A stretch of 64,000 bases of DNA from Pteria penguin (lineage: Eukaryota; Mollusca; Bivalvia; Pterioida; Pteriidae): the NCBI GenBank assembly GCA_035048485.1, contig CM068581.1, positions 67,779,381-67,843,380 of the forward strand, given 5' to 3'. The notes under the pieces were generated by a model that made no database searches, had not been told where the DNA came from, and worked only from the letters and a program-made list of their open reading frames with translations. The translations under genes were made by a program, and so were the position numbers. Each line of letters opens with the position of its first letter. Position 1 is the stretch's first letter. Positions 48,747-60,574 of the stretch are shown here, in pieces.

Positions 48747-50281
48747 GATAAAGACCGCTTGACCGAAATTTACAAAAAGAGTTTGTTTTTTTTTTATACC
48801 CGCCACCGAAGTTGTGGGGGTATACCTGTTTCAACTAGACTGTCCGTCCGTCTGTCTGTGGAAAACGTGGTTTTCTTGCGGTAACTCTTTTACCATTTTA
48901 CATCCATTGATGATACTTCACAAATATATTGCTCATGACCTCAAAAGAGCCCTATTGATTTTGGGGTTAATCGATGAAAGGTCAAGGTCAAACGAAGTGT
49001 CTGTTGAAAAAGTGGTTTCTGCAAGATAAATCTATTACCTTTGGACACCTGGTTATGATACTTCACAACCAGTTAAACACACCATTGGTTGACACTCGTT
49101 ATATCAAATGACCGTCCTAAGTCGGTACTGTAGTTGTACTAACTAGTATCAAATATTTTTTTTATGTTTTATATGTTTATTTTATCATTGAATTTCATAT
49201 TTCAGTGGTAGCCTCCGCCATATACCTGAGCCAGTAACCTTCCCCCTTTCATTTACACATGTGTTGCCCATGATCTCAGGCAATCAATTTTGGGATCAAT
49301 AGGTCAAAGGTCAAGATCAAGGAAGTGGCTGTGAATAGTTATTTCCGCACGATAACTCTATTACTACGAATGGCTTTTTATTCGTGTATACCAATTTTCG
49401 TGGATTGGGCGAGAACAACTTATTTTTGGGGTTCAAAAATCGTGGATATATAAATTTGTCTTTATCAAATATACATAGATTTACTAGTTCGTGGGAAGAA
49501 CTATCCACGAAAACCGCAAACACTGGTATCACATGAATATTAGGTCATTCACAGTACCTTTAGACATCCTAATATTTTTTAAATAAAGGCCACAGTCAAG
49601 GTCACAAGGAAAATGGTCTTGGTGCCATTTGAAACTTGTTCACATCCGATACTGATACTTCACTCATGTGTTGCCCATGACCTGAGGACGACCACTATTG
49701 ATTGGGGGTCAATAGGTCAAAGTCAAACGAAGTGTCTGTGGGAAAAGGTGTTTCCGCACGATAACTCTCTGACCTTCCAACATCCTAATATTTTTGACAT
49801 CAAGGTCACAGGTCATGACACACATTTGAGTCATAAGGAACATTTTTGCCAAGTTTGATGAATATCTGTTAATAGAAGACTGAATTCGAGCAGAACAGAA
49901 ACACATGATCAGATGGTGACCTTGAAATCAGAGTAATGACCTCGGTCCACGGTCATGATATACCTTTGGGTCATAAGAAACATTCGAACCATGTTTGATG
50001 AAGATCTGTTGATAGATAACCGAATTGTAGAGCGGTACAGAAAAATCCATGCTTAGCTGGTGACATTGAACTTTGTGACTCACCTTTGAGTCATAAGGAA
50101 CATTCGTGCCAAGTTTGATGAAGATATGTTTATTGATGACTGCATTATAGAGCGGAACAGAATCTTGATAGACAGACTGACACAATAACGGAGTGGAAAC
50201 TTAAAATGCTCTTCGGCGAATTTGCCGGTAGGACTAATGAAACAAACTCTTTTTGCAAATTTCCGGCCACACGGCCATTAT
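48747..50281. mobile_element. Inverted-end repeat element with internal GGTCAAGGTCA-type tandem units
   Basis: GACCGAAATTTACAAAAAGAG-TTTG (48762) is inverted at CAAACTCTTTTTGCAAATTT (50242). Inside are repeated blocks such as GGTCAAGGTCAAACGAAGTG, GTCTGTGGGAAAAG and GTTTCCGCACGATAACTC, and a run of GAACATTCGTGCCAAGTTTG-type units (49830-50120). A third, separate copy of the end lies at 50713-50755. No transposase. Confidence 0.6.
49367..49551. mobile_element. MITE nested in the repeat element
   Basis: GAATGGCTTTTTATTCGTGT, TTTTCGTGGAT face ATCCACGAAAACC and ACATGAATATTAGGTCATTC. About 185 bp, hairpin type. Confidence 0.6.
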
Positions 50282-51126
50282 CAAGCCTTAGTGGAATACA
50301 ATGTCTATTTTTTATAACGTTAATATGCTGACTTTAGCACTGAAGCCATCAGCGTGTTAACATAGATGTAAGATAACATATTCTAGCCGTGTTCAGTATT
50401 TCACCAATGGTAATAAATTACCACATTTGTCACCAACCGTTAAAATTTGTCGACAACATCAGCACTATCAAAGTTGAATTAGCCTATTAATAGGTCATCA
50501 AACTTAGTAAAAATCGCCAACACTCTACTTATGTGGCAAATTCCACCTCAGGTGTATAGTGTTGGCGTGTTTGACCAAGTTTGGTGACTTAATTCAAATT
50601 TGATGATACTGGCGTTGGCGACCAATTTCAACCATCGGTGACACATGTGCCAAATTGTTGCCAAAGGTGGAATTCTGAACACGTCTATTGTTTTCTTTTT
50701 ATGATTGATACAGGCCGCGTGACAGAAAATTTGCAGACAAACAGAGCGTTTGTTTGAACATTTATTCAATCTTCTTTCCAATGAAGGACTCCATAGATTT
50801 ATACTTTTAATATAGTTTAATAAAAAGAAGTATAATAAAGAAATAAAGTAGATAATTTTCAGCTTAGGCAAATTCCACCTTGTACGTCTTTTCCTTAGAC
50901 GAATATGTCAGTTGAGATAATAATAAAAAAGTAAAGAAAACATAATTGAACATTGCGTGTTACATGCATTACATTTTGTATTAAACCGAACTGTTTTTTC
51001 ACGTTTTCAAGTACGTCTTTGACGCTTGAAATCAATCAAATGTCATAAAAGACCTAGCATCCCTTGATAAGGAAACCTTTGCAGATCCTGTTGAAAGTGG
51101 ATACATGCCACAATATCTTGTCAAAG

Positions 51127-54100
51127 TCAGCTTATTAACTGGTCAAAGTTGGCCCAATCGCAAAGGGTGTTAAAGATGTTCGGATCGATTTTGAATCTGC
51201 AATTGGTGCAGAATTTGTCGGTGAATTTTCTGGTAATCACATGGGGAGGTTCTATGTCCTCGATAGATCTCACCTTCATTTCGTCTACATTCGAATTAAC
51301 TAATGCAGATTCCAGGATGTCTTGTGGAACGTAATTCTGCAGAGGTTTGTCGACATAATCTGCTATTCTAAGATACGGTGTTCTACTATACACATCTTCA
51401 CTCACATCTAGCACCGGTTCGAAATGTCCATGAATATTCTGCAGAAAGACAGAACAATTAGATGAGCTTTCACCGCTTGCAGGCGTGTAGACTAACCATT
51501 TGTACTGCCCACGACCAGCTTCACAAAAGACCTGGACAGGGGTATTGCAGATTGATGAAAATGCAATAATCTCCAACTCAGTTCCCCAGGTTCCGAGGTT
51601 TTTCATTTTTGATACAGAAAGATATTGCTCCATTGGGGTATTTTCGATCTTGGAAAAGATGGCATCGTTTTCCTCCATATAGGATACGATTTTGTCCCTC
51701 ACATTTTTATGAAACGACTGTACGCCTGACAAAACGAAACTGAATGTTCGAAAGAGACAGTTTCCGTCACCCCTCATACAAACCACTTTTGTTGGTTCGG
51801 ATGTCAGCTTTATTTTTCTTTCTCTCCCACTGATGTACCCATTTTTTACGGTTAAATCAAATTTGTTTGAGTTTTCTCTCTGCCAGTCTCCTGTAACCGG
51901 ACGAAAATTAAACAAATTGACGCCCTCTTCCTCTCCAATAATGATGGTGTCACTGTCACTACATGCACTGGAGCTGCGAGATCTACGTGTATTTTCTTTT
52001 GGCAAACGAGCACAATATTCGCCATCAGTCTCAGAGTCGAAAAACTCATCTTTGGGTTTCTCTTCTTCATTGTTAGCATTCTTTCCCCTATTATCACCAT
52101 TTTTGGATTTACCCAGATCGTTTTCCTCTCCAATAATGATGGTATCATTGTCACTACACGGACTTAGGTCCCGAGATATACATGTGTCTTCCTTTGGAAA
52201 ACAATTTTGAGCACTATAACCGCCATCATGATCGGTTTCGGAGTAGGAAAACACATGTCTGGGTTTCTCAGCTTCTTTACTTGCCGTCTTTCTCTTTTTA
52301 ATACCATCTTTGGATACACCCTGAAACTCTTCTCTAATCTGGTACAATTTTAAGCGACTACCATTAATTGTATTCTTTAGTTCCTCTAATTTGTACGTGC
52401 CTTTTTTCAGGACTTCTTTGACAGTGTATGGACCTATCCATTTCTTTTCAAGTTTCCCGCCCTTCCTTGTGGTTTTTCTTGTGTTATGGACCAGCACTAG
52501 GTCGCCAACATTAAACTCAGCTTCAGAGGTTCGTTTGTCATGGTTTCTCTTCTGTCTTTTTTGTGCCTTTTTTATGTTTGCAGCCGCCTCTTCTCTGTTA
52601 CAATTCAAGGCAACAAAAGCATCACATCTTCTCTCTAAAACATTTGCCAAAGATTCGTTTGCATCTACTTCTGTTGGTAAATCTAAGTCCACGGGTAATC
52701 TGGCTTGCCTACCGTACACTAAGTAAAATGGACTCATCTTTGTTGAGGCGTGAACGGCAGTTCTATATGCAAACAGCATGGATGATAATTTCGTATCCCA
52801 ATCGGTATGTCTGTCGTTTACGTATTTTGACAACATTTCACACAATGTCCTGTTATATCGTTCTGTGTGGCCGCCCGTTTGCGGATGGTAAGGTGACGCC
52901 ACGCGGTGTTGCATTCCGAATTGGTAACATAACTTGTCATTTAACTGATTACAGAACTCGCGTCCCTGGTCTGTTATCAAGACTTCTGGGACGCCATGAT
53001 TCGCCACAAATTTTGTAAGAACTCTTGTAACATTTTCAGCTGTTTTCTCTTCGATTGGTTCTGCATCCACCCACTTCGTCAGATATTCTGTTAGTACTAC
53101 TATGTACCGATTGCCTGTCAATATCAAAATGTTTCATTGTAAAATATGAAAGCCGAATATGTAAATTCATGAAACCTTATATGAATAGAGGGAAAAATAA
53201 AACATGTACTGCACTGAAACAAAACAAGAGCAACGCTGGGCGACGCGTGGCATTATAAGCCAGATGCTCATACTATGGGTGGGGCATAAAATCTAACAAA
53301 GAGTAATTACTCCAAAATTATAAATGGTATGGTAAAGATTATTGTGCTCTGCACACCATAGGGATAGCCATGAGTTCTACACACCTGTGAAGTTTCAAGA
53401 TCATGGGCCTTATATTTTCAAAGTTATGTTGAGGACATAAATTTGTTAACGGACATACGGACGGATAGACGAATGGACATACAGACGATATCGACCATAT
53501 CATAATCCGACCCTTCAGGCGCATAAAATGTTAAGCAACTCTTATGACAATGCTAGATTGCCCAATCTGTGTTTTTGCTAATACCACAATTTGTATAAAA
53601 GGAAATATGTTTATTTTGTAAAAATAAAGTTTGGGTCTATGTTAGATTTTGCATTTTTTGTAATACTATTAAGTATGCATTCAATTCTAGACATTTAAAG
53701 CTGCATTGTACGGAATCCGGATAAGGCCATATATACATAAATATATATACACCATAACATTGTAAAGTTGGATCTGAAACGCAATGATGAAATAAGATTG
53801 GCAATGATGCAATGTTACTATGGCGGTGATGCGAAAATGCGATTGCGATGGAGCAATAACGATGGGGCGATGATGCGATAGCGCAATGGCGATAAAGCGA
53901 CGGTGCTCTGTCGCGTCATCGCTATCGCACTATCGCGTCATCCCAATCGCATTAATTTAACAAGTGTCATCGCACCATCGCATTTTCATTTTCGCGTCAT
54001 CGCCATCGCGTTGTCTCTTCATTGCCATCGCGTTTTCGCATCTTCGCCATCGCACTATCACATAATTGCGTCATCGCCATCGCAACATCGCGTTTCAGTT

Positions 54101-55919
54101 ATCCAACTTTACAATTCGATGTTGCATATATGACCCTATCCGGATTCCATGTTCCAGTTAGTTTTCGTTGTACATGTATTAGTTGTATATATTGTCAAGA
54201 AAATTCTTGAACCTGTTCTGCAGTAGTCCCATGCGCAGAAGCAATTTATGGTGGCTGATTTGTGCCATTTCACTTTCATTCTGCGAAAAAACGAAAAAGG
54301 GGAAAGGCGAAAAAGTGCCAAAGCGACAAGTTTATAAACGGCGCTTTTTCGCATTTAATACAACGCGAAAAAGCGCCAGTATGTGATCCGTTTTAAAGTG
54401 GCGCTTTTTTTGCATGCATTTTGGCGCTTTTTCGCCTTGCAAAAAAATGGGAAAAAGCGCCGTTTATAAGTCGCTTTGGCGCTTTTTCGCAGTATGAAAA
54501 CGCGAAAAAGCGAAATGGCACAAATCAGCTACCATAGCAATGTGGCTTAATTAACGCATGACACTTTATCAAAAGACTTGGCAAATGATCATGCAAACAA
54601 AATAAGAATGCTCTTGCATAAATTCTGCAAAAGATAGTACAGACGGACATGTGGACATACAAATATACGAACAATTGAATTTCACCCTCCCCTCGCGGAA
54701 GAGTAGAGAATTATTATGGGCAGCCGTTTTAACAGAAATCTGTTTAAATAGAGATATCTCTATTTATAATAAAGTTATGATCTATTTCAAATACAGGTAT
54801 TTCAGATATTTCTATTTGAAATAAAGATATCTCTTCTTTTCTTTAAATACAGATATGATATCTCTATTTAAACAGAGATATCTCTATCACAATAGATATC
54901 TGTATTTAAATAGACGTATCTCTATTTTTCAGTAAACAAGGATTTCTCTATACAAAAAAGAGGTACAGGTATCTTTATTTGATATATAGATATCTCAAAT
55001 AAAATAAGTGATACCTCAATTTCTCATTTGATAGATACATCACATTTTAATAGAAATATCTCTAATATAAATAGAGATAAATTTAGATGCATCCCTATTA
55101 GTGGAGAAATAGAGATATCTTTTTATTGAAAAAATATCTCTATTTAAATAGGTTTATGTTAAAACGGCTGTCCATAGATAACAAATATGGTAATGTACCA
55201 TATAGGTCAACATGTTGCATGCATATAACATCATCGATAGCTATTAATCGTTAATTTCTCTCCTAAAGATATAGATCTACATACTTACCAGTTTCAGTCT
55301 TTTCCAAAGGCCCCACGAGATCCATGCCGATCTGCGAAAATGGAGTGGATTTCACCGGTATAGGCCTGAGAGGTTTGCTGGCTTTCTTTAACGGAGCTTT
55401 TCGTTGGCACATATCGCATTCATCGATATACTTTTTCACGTCCTGGTACGAATTCTTCCAATAGTATCTCTCCCTCACCTTTCTCCAACTTAAAAAAAGT
55501 AAAAAAAAAAATATATATATATATATATATAATTAATCACGCTAATGATTTTTTTCGCGCATCAAAGTGTATGGAACGCCATAGCTTTATTTTAGATCTC
55601 ATTGCATTTTGAAGTTGACATGTAATGACGTTAAGCTAAAACTGCAATATGCCAAGCAAAGCTGGCGCTGGCGTTAACTTACGTTCAAATGAAGTTTTTG
55701 ACTTTTTCAGTTGAACACATCTTGTGTCATGACATGCTAACTTTGTAAACGTTATAGCTTGATCGCTTACTAAGTCGACATAACGAAAAAGTAGCCCAAC
55801 AAAATTACGTTTATACAAACAACAATATATCATTCAGACAAGTTGAATTCGCATTTCCTTGTAAATTTACCCGAATTGAAAAAGACGAGGAATTTCTAAA
55901 TTATATATTGCATTATACT

Positions 55920-55963
<44 letters not shown>

Positions 55964-56247
55964 ATTGTGGGTTTACTTAAAATTATAACTTACGTTTTGT
56001 TAATTCCTAGGTGGCCCCCAGCCTCATCTGTGTGGATCTTTTGAAGAACGTACTCCACCTCTGTGTCTTTCACAACTCTCATAGTATGTTTAAATTTACC
56101 CTGGTAATGCAATGTTCTATTTATCAGAACAAAATCCTTGCATTTTCGTCGAAAGTTCCGTTTTAACAACTTTGACTTTGACATCGATTTTGGATATTTG
56201 TGATTATAGAGAAACCTTTCAATTTTTTTATACTCGGACTCCTCCAT
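51127..56247 (-). CDS. Ginger1-type integrase-like transposase with C-terminal OTU protease, intact three-exon gene
   Basis: Exons 55994-56247, 55289-55488, 51127-53114. All have GT/AG ends, phases 2 and 1, no stops: 813 aa from MEESEYKKI. An in-frame ATG at 56355 would add 36 aa. Order: YP...RR motif region (18-48); H2C2 zinc finger His72, His79, Cys109, Cys112; catalytic Asp141 (GMDLVGP), Asp200 (LITDQGREF), Glu236 (HPQTGGHTER), an exact D-D-35-E; GPY motif 379-381 (KKWIGPYTV); an acidic linker with a duplicated block; OTU domain about 598-720 with Asp601, Cys604 (RGDGNCLFRTF) and His715 (HGHFEPVL); a Cys-containing tail. Gypsy-like integrase plus OTU or Ulp1 protease is the published Ginger1 DNA-transposon architecture. 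Integrity could mean recent activity or host use. No flanking terminal repeats were recognised. Confidence 0.92.
53712..54148. mobile_element. MITE with GCGATGATGCGAT palindromic-type words
   Basis: GGAATCCGGATA (53712-53723) and its exact inverse TATCCGGATTCC (54137-54148). The next inner block ATTGTAAAGTTGGAT is inverted at ATCCAACTTTACAAT. The interior is GCGATGGNGATGCGA words going one way, then CATCGCCATCGC the other way, so the whole could fold as one hairpin. Confidence 0.85.
54248..54535. mobile_element. MITE with GCGAAAAAGCG words
   Basis: ATGGTGGCTGATTTGTGCCA (54248) is inverted at TGGCACAAATCAGCTACCAT (54516-54535), one mismatch. The interior repeats GGCGCTTTTTCGC and GCGAAAAAGCGCC. 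Confidence 0.88.
54715..55176. mobile_element. MITE with AGATATCTCTATTTAAATA words
   Basis: TATGGGCAGCCGTTTTAACA (54715-54734) is inverted at TGTTAAAACGGCTGTCCATA (55157-55176), one mismatch. The interior is about 20 copies of AGATATCT-centred palindromes joined by TATTTAAATA. Confidence 0.88.
55490..55980. other. Intron 1 of the Ginger1 gene
   Basis: Contains (AT)n runs at 55512-55532 and 55920-55960. Nothing else recognised. Confidence 0.7.
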
Positions 56248-56639
56248 CTTGTTCCGAGGGCATATACTGTCGAAATGAACTGATGAACGTAGTGCAAAAC
56301 CTGAAAGTTCTGAGCGGGTAGAGGAGAAGGAAAATGAAAGTTTGTTTCTGGACATTTCAAGTTACTTTTTCAGAACTTCATTTATGTCGGCACATTGACT
56401 ATTTTATAGTGAATCGAGTCGACAATTTTTTGCCTTTTGTATCTTTTTTAAATGTCTACAAACTCCTATTATTATAATCAATCAATTCACAAAAATAGAA
56501 GAAATAGACACGCCCCTGCTGCACCCTCATGATAAACACAACCTTAATATTCTATGGCCTTAACGGCATATACCATGTCGGAACTTCAAAGGTTTTCGGG
56601 AGCCATTGATGTATCCAACATCACTCGGACCGACTTACT

Positions 56640-56712
56640 GTTTGTTATAAATTTTAACTTTCACAATGACTTCGGGTTAGACGGCCGGGGTTCGATTCCC
56701 GGTCACACCAAT
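56640..56712 (+). repeat. tRNA 3'-half-like fragment
   Basis: GACGGCCGGGGTTCGATTCC-CGGTCACACCA gives a perfect T arm and a 3' CACACCA end, but no matching 5' half or anticodon arm precedes it. Tail or head of a tRNA-derived repeat, not a tRNA gene. Confidence 0.45.
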
Positions 56713-56719
56713 AAGTTTT

Positions 56720-56990
56720 TTTTCATATAATAAATTCGATATCTTGATATCAGAAAATCATTTTCTGGTATCAAAAAAATTACGATCATTTTCTGATATC
56801 ACAAAAATATATCACAAAATCAATTTTTGACATCAGCAAATGACTTACATTTTTTATATCAGAAATTCGACTTTGTGATATAAAATATTCTTGTTTATTT
56901 TCTGATATGAAAACATTGATTTTTCATTTCAGAAAATGTTTTTTTTTATATCACAAAATGATTTTTTTATATCAGAAATAGCTTAAAAAT
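56720..56990. repeat. Palindromic word array (TGATATCAGAAAATCA type)
   Basis: At least ten copies of TGATATCA or ATATCACAAAAT words alternating in both orientations. No clear inverted termini. Sequence differs from the 18122 satellite apart from the GATATC core. Confidence 0.65.
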
Positions 56991-57552
56991 ATTAAAACAG
57001 TGCCCCATAATTGTCCAACATTTAAAAATCCCAAATTATGATTGTTCAACATGAATTTCCATGGCCATAGCCAGAAAACTATGAGAGAGGGATTCGATTC
57101 GCGAAGCGCTTAAGGCGCGATCCTGCTAGGGGTGTTCGGGGGCATCCCAACCCCCCGGAAAATTGTTTACAATTTTACGCAAAATGTTTCATTCTGAGTC
57201 AATCTGGAGAAGAATATTGCAGTCTACAATATTGAAAATTATGGGCGTGAAACAGAACACACAGTTCTGATATGAATCGTGACTTTAATAGTCATAGTTG
57301 AATAAGAACGCCGAGTTTAATAGTGCGTGGTGGTTTTCAAGGGTTACCTGTATGTCTAAAGAAACTCGCCTGTAATCACTATTTGATTTCATTATTGTTC
57401 ACTTTTAAAATAATTTTTGATTTTGATGACAGTAATGAAGTATTATAAAGAAATTTTTATTTTTTCTTATAAAAGGGGCTTCAATTATTAATTTTAAGTT
57501 TGATTTCATACTTCAGATATACGAAGTTTATGAAGAAACGAATCGCGATGAT

Positions 57553-58223
57553 TAAAGCCCCAGTCGCACCGGGCTTGCGACCAGGATACAACCTTTCTGC
57601 GACTGAAAAAAATAGAAATCGGATGTAAATCGTAGAATAGCCGTGCGACCAATCGGAAAGATTTTGGGTGATCGCACGATCAAAATAAGTCGTAGCCAAG
57701 TTTTAAGCATGTTCAAAATTTACCTACAACCACCTGCGATTGAACAATCATTTAAGAAGTTTCATTGGTCGCAGACAGGTCTTGTATCGTCGTGCGACTA
57801 GTCCTACATGGACGCACCACCAATCGTATAAGATATCCCATGCAAGTGGTCACGTGGTTGGTTGTGCGACTGGTGGTACATTTTAGCGATTGGTCGTACC
57901 TTCTAGCTGCGACGTGCTGCTTTTGGTTGCAATTGGCCATGCAACTGATCGTAGGTGACCATGTTTAATTCGCCTGATCAGTTGCTAATCCTCAGGACCG
58001 GTCCTAAGATCACCTGCGACTGATCGTGCGATCAATATTATGGTAATCGCATGACCAATCGTGCCACATGTCGTGCGATGACCTACCACCGATCGTAAAT
58101 TAATCGCAGTATGCGATTACCTTTTGAGATCGTAGCAAACATCGACGATCGATCGCAATGTCATCAAATTTCCATCAATCGTACGATATAGAAATCGTAC
58201 GATCCGGTGTCACTGGGGCTTTA
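57553..58223. mobile_element. MITE with GCGATCGTACGA-type words
   Basis: TAAAGCCCCAGTCGCACCGG (57553-57572) is inverted at CCGGTGTCACTGGGGCTTTA (58204-58223), two mismatches. The interior is full of TCGTGCGA, TCGCACGA, CGATTGGTCG words on both strands. No credible ORF. Confidence 0.88.
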
Positions 58224-58880
58224 GCTGCTTCGAAGTTTGAAATGAAATACAGTCTCGAATCAAAGTCCCATGATAGCTAGCTCTCCAATTTGAGTACAAT
58301 TATAAAAAAATGGAGCTTGAAAGAGTGTTTAAGTCTCTAGCATTTGCTAAAAAAATCTTAAAATTTGGCGGAGCTATATTAGGAAACTTACAAAAAAAAT
58401 GCAAATATGGCTCCTCAAAGCAATGAATATGAATTTGGAGTTCTGCATGTAAATCACATGTGCTTGCAATAATTTAAAATCCATCTAATTGCAATCCAAT
58501 GCATCTTCAGCATTTTGTTCATGTAAGAATCAGTGTAGTGCCTATAGAATTTGGTATATTATCATCATGTTTTGTGCGCATGTTTTTGCATCTTTGGTTA
58601 AAATACGAGTCCATGAAATATAGAAATAGTAAACGAATGATTTGTAGCCAATCGTGGTTCAAATGTGTAAACACTAGTGCTGATCATAAAATCGGAGTAC
58701 CCCTACCCACCCACACCAATCTTGCATTTATCTTAAAAGGTTTTATGAAAATTTTGCTAGATTCTTTTGTATTTTGTATCATTTTATCAATTAACTCTTT
58801 GCATTGGTTGCACGACTGAATCCGTTATGGTATAGATTTGTGTGTTTTTCCATGATAATAGATGATGTAATCATAATGCA
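58224..58880. other. Spacer, nothing supported
   Basis: AT-rich. The ORF at 58499-58819 shows no domain. Confidence 0.4.
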
Positions 58881-58889
58881 AATACGAAA

Positions 58890-59450
58890 ACAACGATTTT
58901 TGTTAAAAAAAGATGCGACGATGTTCCGATTGTAGATGTTCATACTTGGTACATTTGCTTATCTGGAGATGCAAATATGCTTGAACCAAAATCGTAGGTC
59001 GAAGATCAAGGTCACTATATTGACTCTCTTGCAAAATGTTTGTTCGAGCTATATATTTCAGTTGTATAAATGAGTAATGATCGTGCTAGGTATATTTGTT
59101 CCTTTTTAGTTATCGATGTGTCATGACCTTGAACAAAGGTCACTATTAACTCTTTTGTAAAATTCTTGTGTATGTGATATCTTTCAGTTGTATGAATTGG
59201 TAATAATCATACATGTACTTGGTACATTTTTTCCCATGGAGATGCCAATGTGCCATGACCTTGAACCAAAACTGTAGGTCAAAGGTCAAGGTAACTATTG
59301 CATAATTCTTGTCCAGTGTATATCTGTTACTTGTATGAATGGGTATATATCATTTTCGGTATATTTGTTCCTTTAAGCATGCTAGTGTGTTATGAACGTG
59401 TATCAAGGTCGTGTGCGAAAGGTCAAGGTCACAACCTTATTGTCAAGATC
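58890..59450 (+). repeat. Degenerate tandem repeat, about 130-bp units (TGACCTTGAACCAAA type)
   Basis: Units with GAGATGC(C/A)AATGTGC, CATGACCTTGAACC, GTAGGTCAAAGGTCAAGGT and TCTTTCAGTTGTATGAAT recur near 58985, 59115, 59250 and 59395. Same broad family as the interior of 48747-50281. Confidence 0.65.
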
Positions 59451-59577
59451 CTGTTAGAACATTTGATATTCAATTTGAGCATACAAAATATTGTTGCCAC
59501 GGGGTATTATTCCCGTCAGCATAGTGATTCAAAGACTTATCATGTTGTGGAAAATACCAAATATTATTAAGTACAAT

Positions 59578-59763
59578 ATAGGGTCATTTCTCTATGGGGG
59601 TCATTTTCCTATAGATCGAACATGTAGAAAAATGACTCCCCGGGTATTTATTCTACGATTTTGACTTATTATTCTACGGCTAGGGAGTCATTTTTCTACG
59701 TAGAATAATGACCTATCCGGTCATAATTCGACGGGGGTCATTATTCGGCTTTACACCGGCTAA
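59578..59763 (-). mobile_element. Palindromic-word element (GAATAATGACCCCC), copy 2
   Basis: Minus strand begins AGCCGGTGTAAAGCCGAATA and continues ATGACCCCCGTCGAAT, as in copy 1 at 47488. The interior has been reshuffled relative to copy 1. Confidence 0.75.
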
Positions 59764-60116
59764 AATTTGCGGGGTTTTTTGGACAATTTTTTCAGTTTTT
59801 TCTCGAATTTAAATGTGAAACTTGCACCAAACATAGGTTAATTCTTTCTCCATCAGAATATCTAATTCAAAATTAATAGCGTAGTAGGCTTTGTTTTGTA
59901 TCGTTGAAGTAAAGCGATGTAAGACGCCATTTTGTCATGTCAACTGTCATGACTGTACCAGTCACCGGCTACGTCATTTATTGGTTAAAAGGTGTCCCGC
60001 AGGGAAAATGAATGCACAAATAAAAGTGCATAAATAAGTTGAATTGCAGTCTTAATTATTATGTGATCGGCTTAATATAACATACATACAATATAGCAAT
60101 GAAAAGAGTCACACTA

Positions 60117-60574
60117 CTGTCCGCGCCACTCACTTTGTAAACCGGAAAATCTGGATTTTCACTTATTTATCTTTAAAATAGTTTTACAAAATTAATATCA
60201 ATCGACAGATCTTGTTTAGTCGTAACTTTTGGTGTATGGTATATGTTTCTACGAAGAAGCATTCGTATTTTATAAGGAAAATCATTTTAGATAGGCCGTT
60301 TTCTATGTTAATTTTGACGTGACGTCGCCGATGTTTAATATTGAGTCTATGGGAAACTTGGCGACGTCACGTCAAAATTTAACATGAAAATCGCCCTATC
60401 TAAAATTGTTTTTTTTCTATAGAATATGAACGCTTCTTCATACAAACATATAGCATACACCAAAAGTTACGACTAAACAAGATCTATCGAATGGTGTTGC
60501 CTTTTTGAAATCATTCTGAAGATGAATAACTGAAAATCCAGATTTCCAGTTTCCAGAGTGAGTGGCACAGACAG
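60117..60574. mobile_element. Full-length hairpin MITE (Tc1/mariner-like), TA target duplication
   Basis: CTGTCCGCGCCACTC (60117-60131) faces GAGTGGCACAGACAG (60560-60574), each bounded by TA. The two halves are inverted over most of their length, for example GTAACTTTTGGTGTAT against ATACACCAAAAGTTAC, with the turn between TGACGTCGCC and GGCGACGTCA. The 13039 copy is its truncated relative. Confidence 0.92.

Larger units (their letters stand above)
53115..55288. other. Intron 2 of the Ginger1 gene, packed with small elements
   Basis: The 2.2-kb intron holds a dispersed-repeat piece (53330-53540, GGACATACGGACGGATAGAC type) and three MITE-like elements at 53712-54148, 54248-54535 and 54715-55176 with little sequence between them. 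Confidence 0.8.

Noticed and set aside
48814..49029. 71-aa plus-strand frame
   Set aside because: Part of the dispersed GGTCAAGGTCA-type repeat; related blocks nearby are shifted and stopped.
51149..53018. Plus-strand frames of 60-151 aa across the Ginger1 exon
   Set aside because: Antisense shadows of a strongly supported coding exon.
56640..56712. tRNA gene
   Set aside because: Only a T arm and 3' end are present; no D or anticodon arm folds.
50860..57100. Clean Ginger1 terminal inverted repeats with CCGG or CCGT targets
   Set aside because: Compared flanks on both sides by eye and found no matching 40-bp ends; a computed self-alignment would be needed to exclude diverged ones.
57481..57968. 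Overlapping 60-70 aa frames on both strands
   Set aside because: They lie in the palindromic-word element 57553-58223 and are explained by its repeats.
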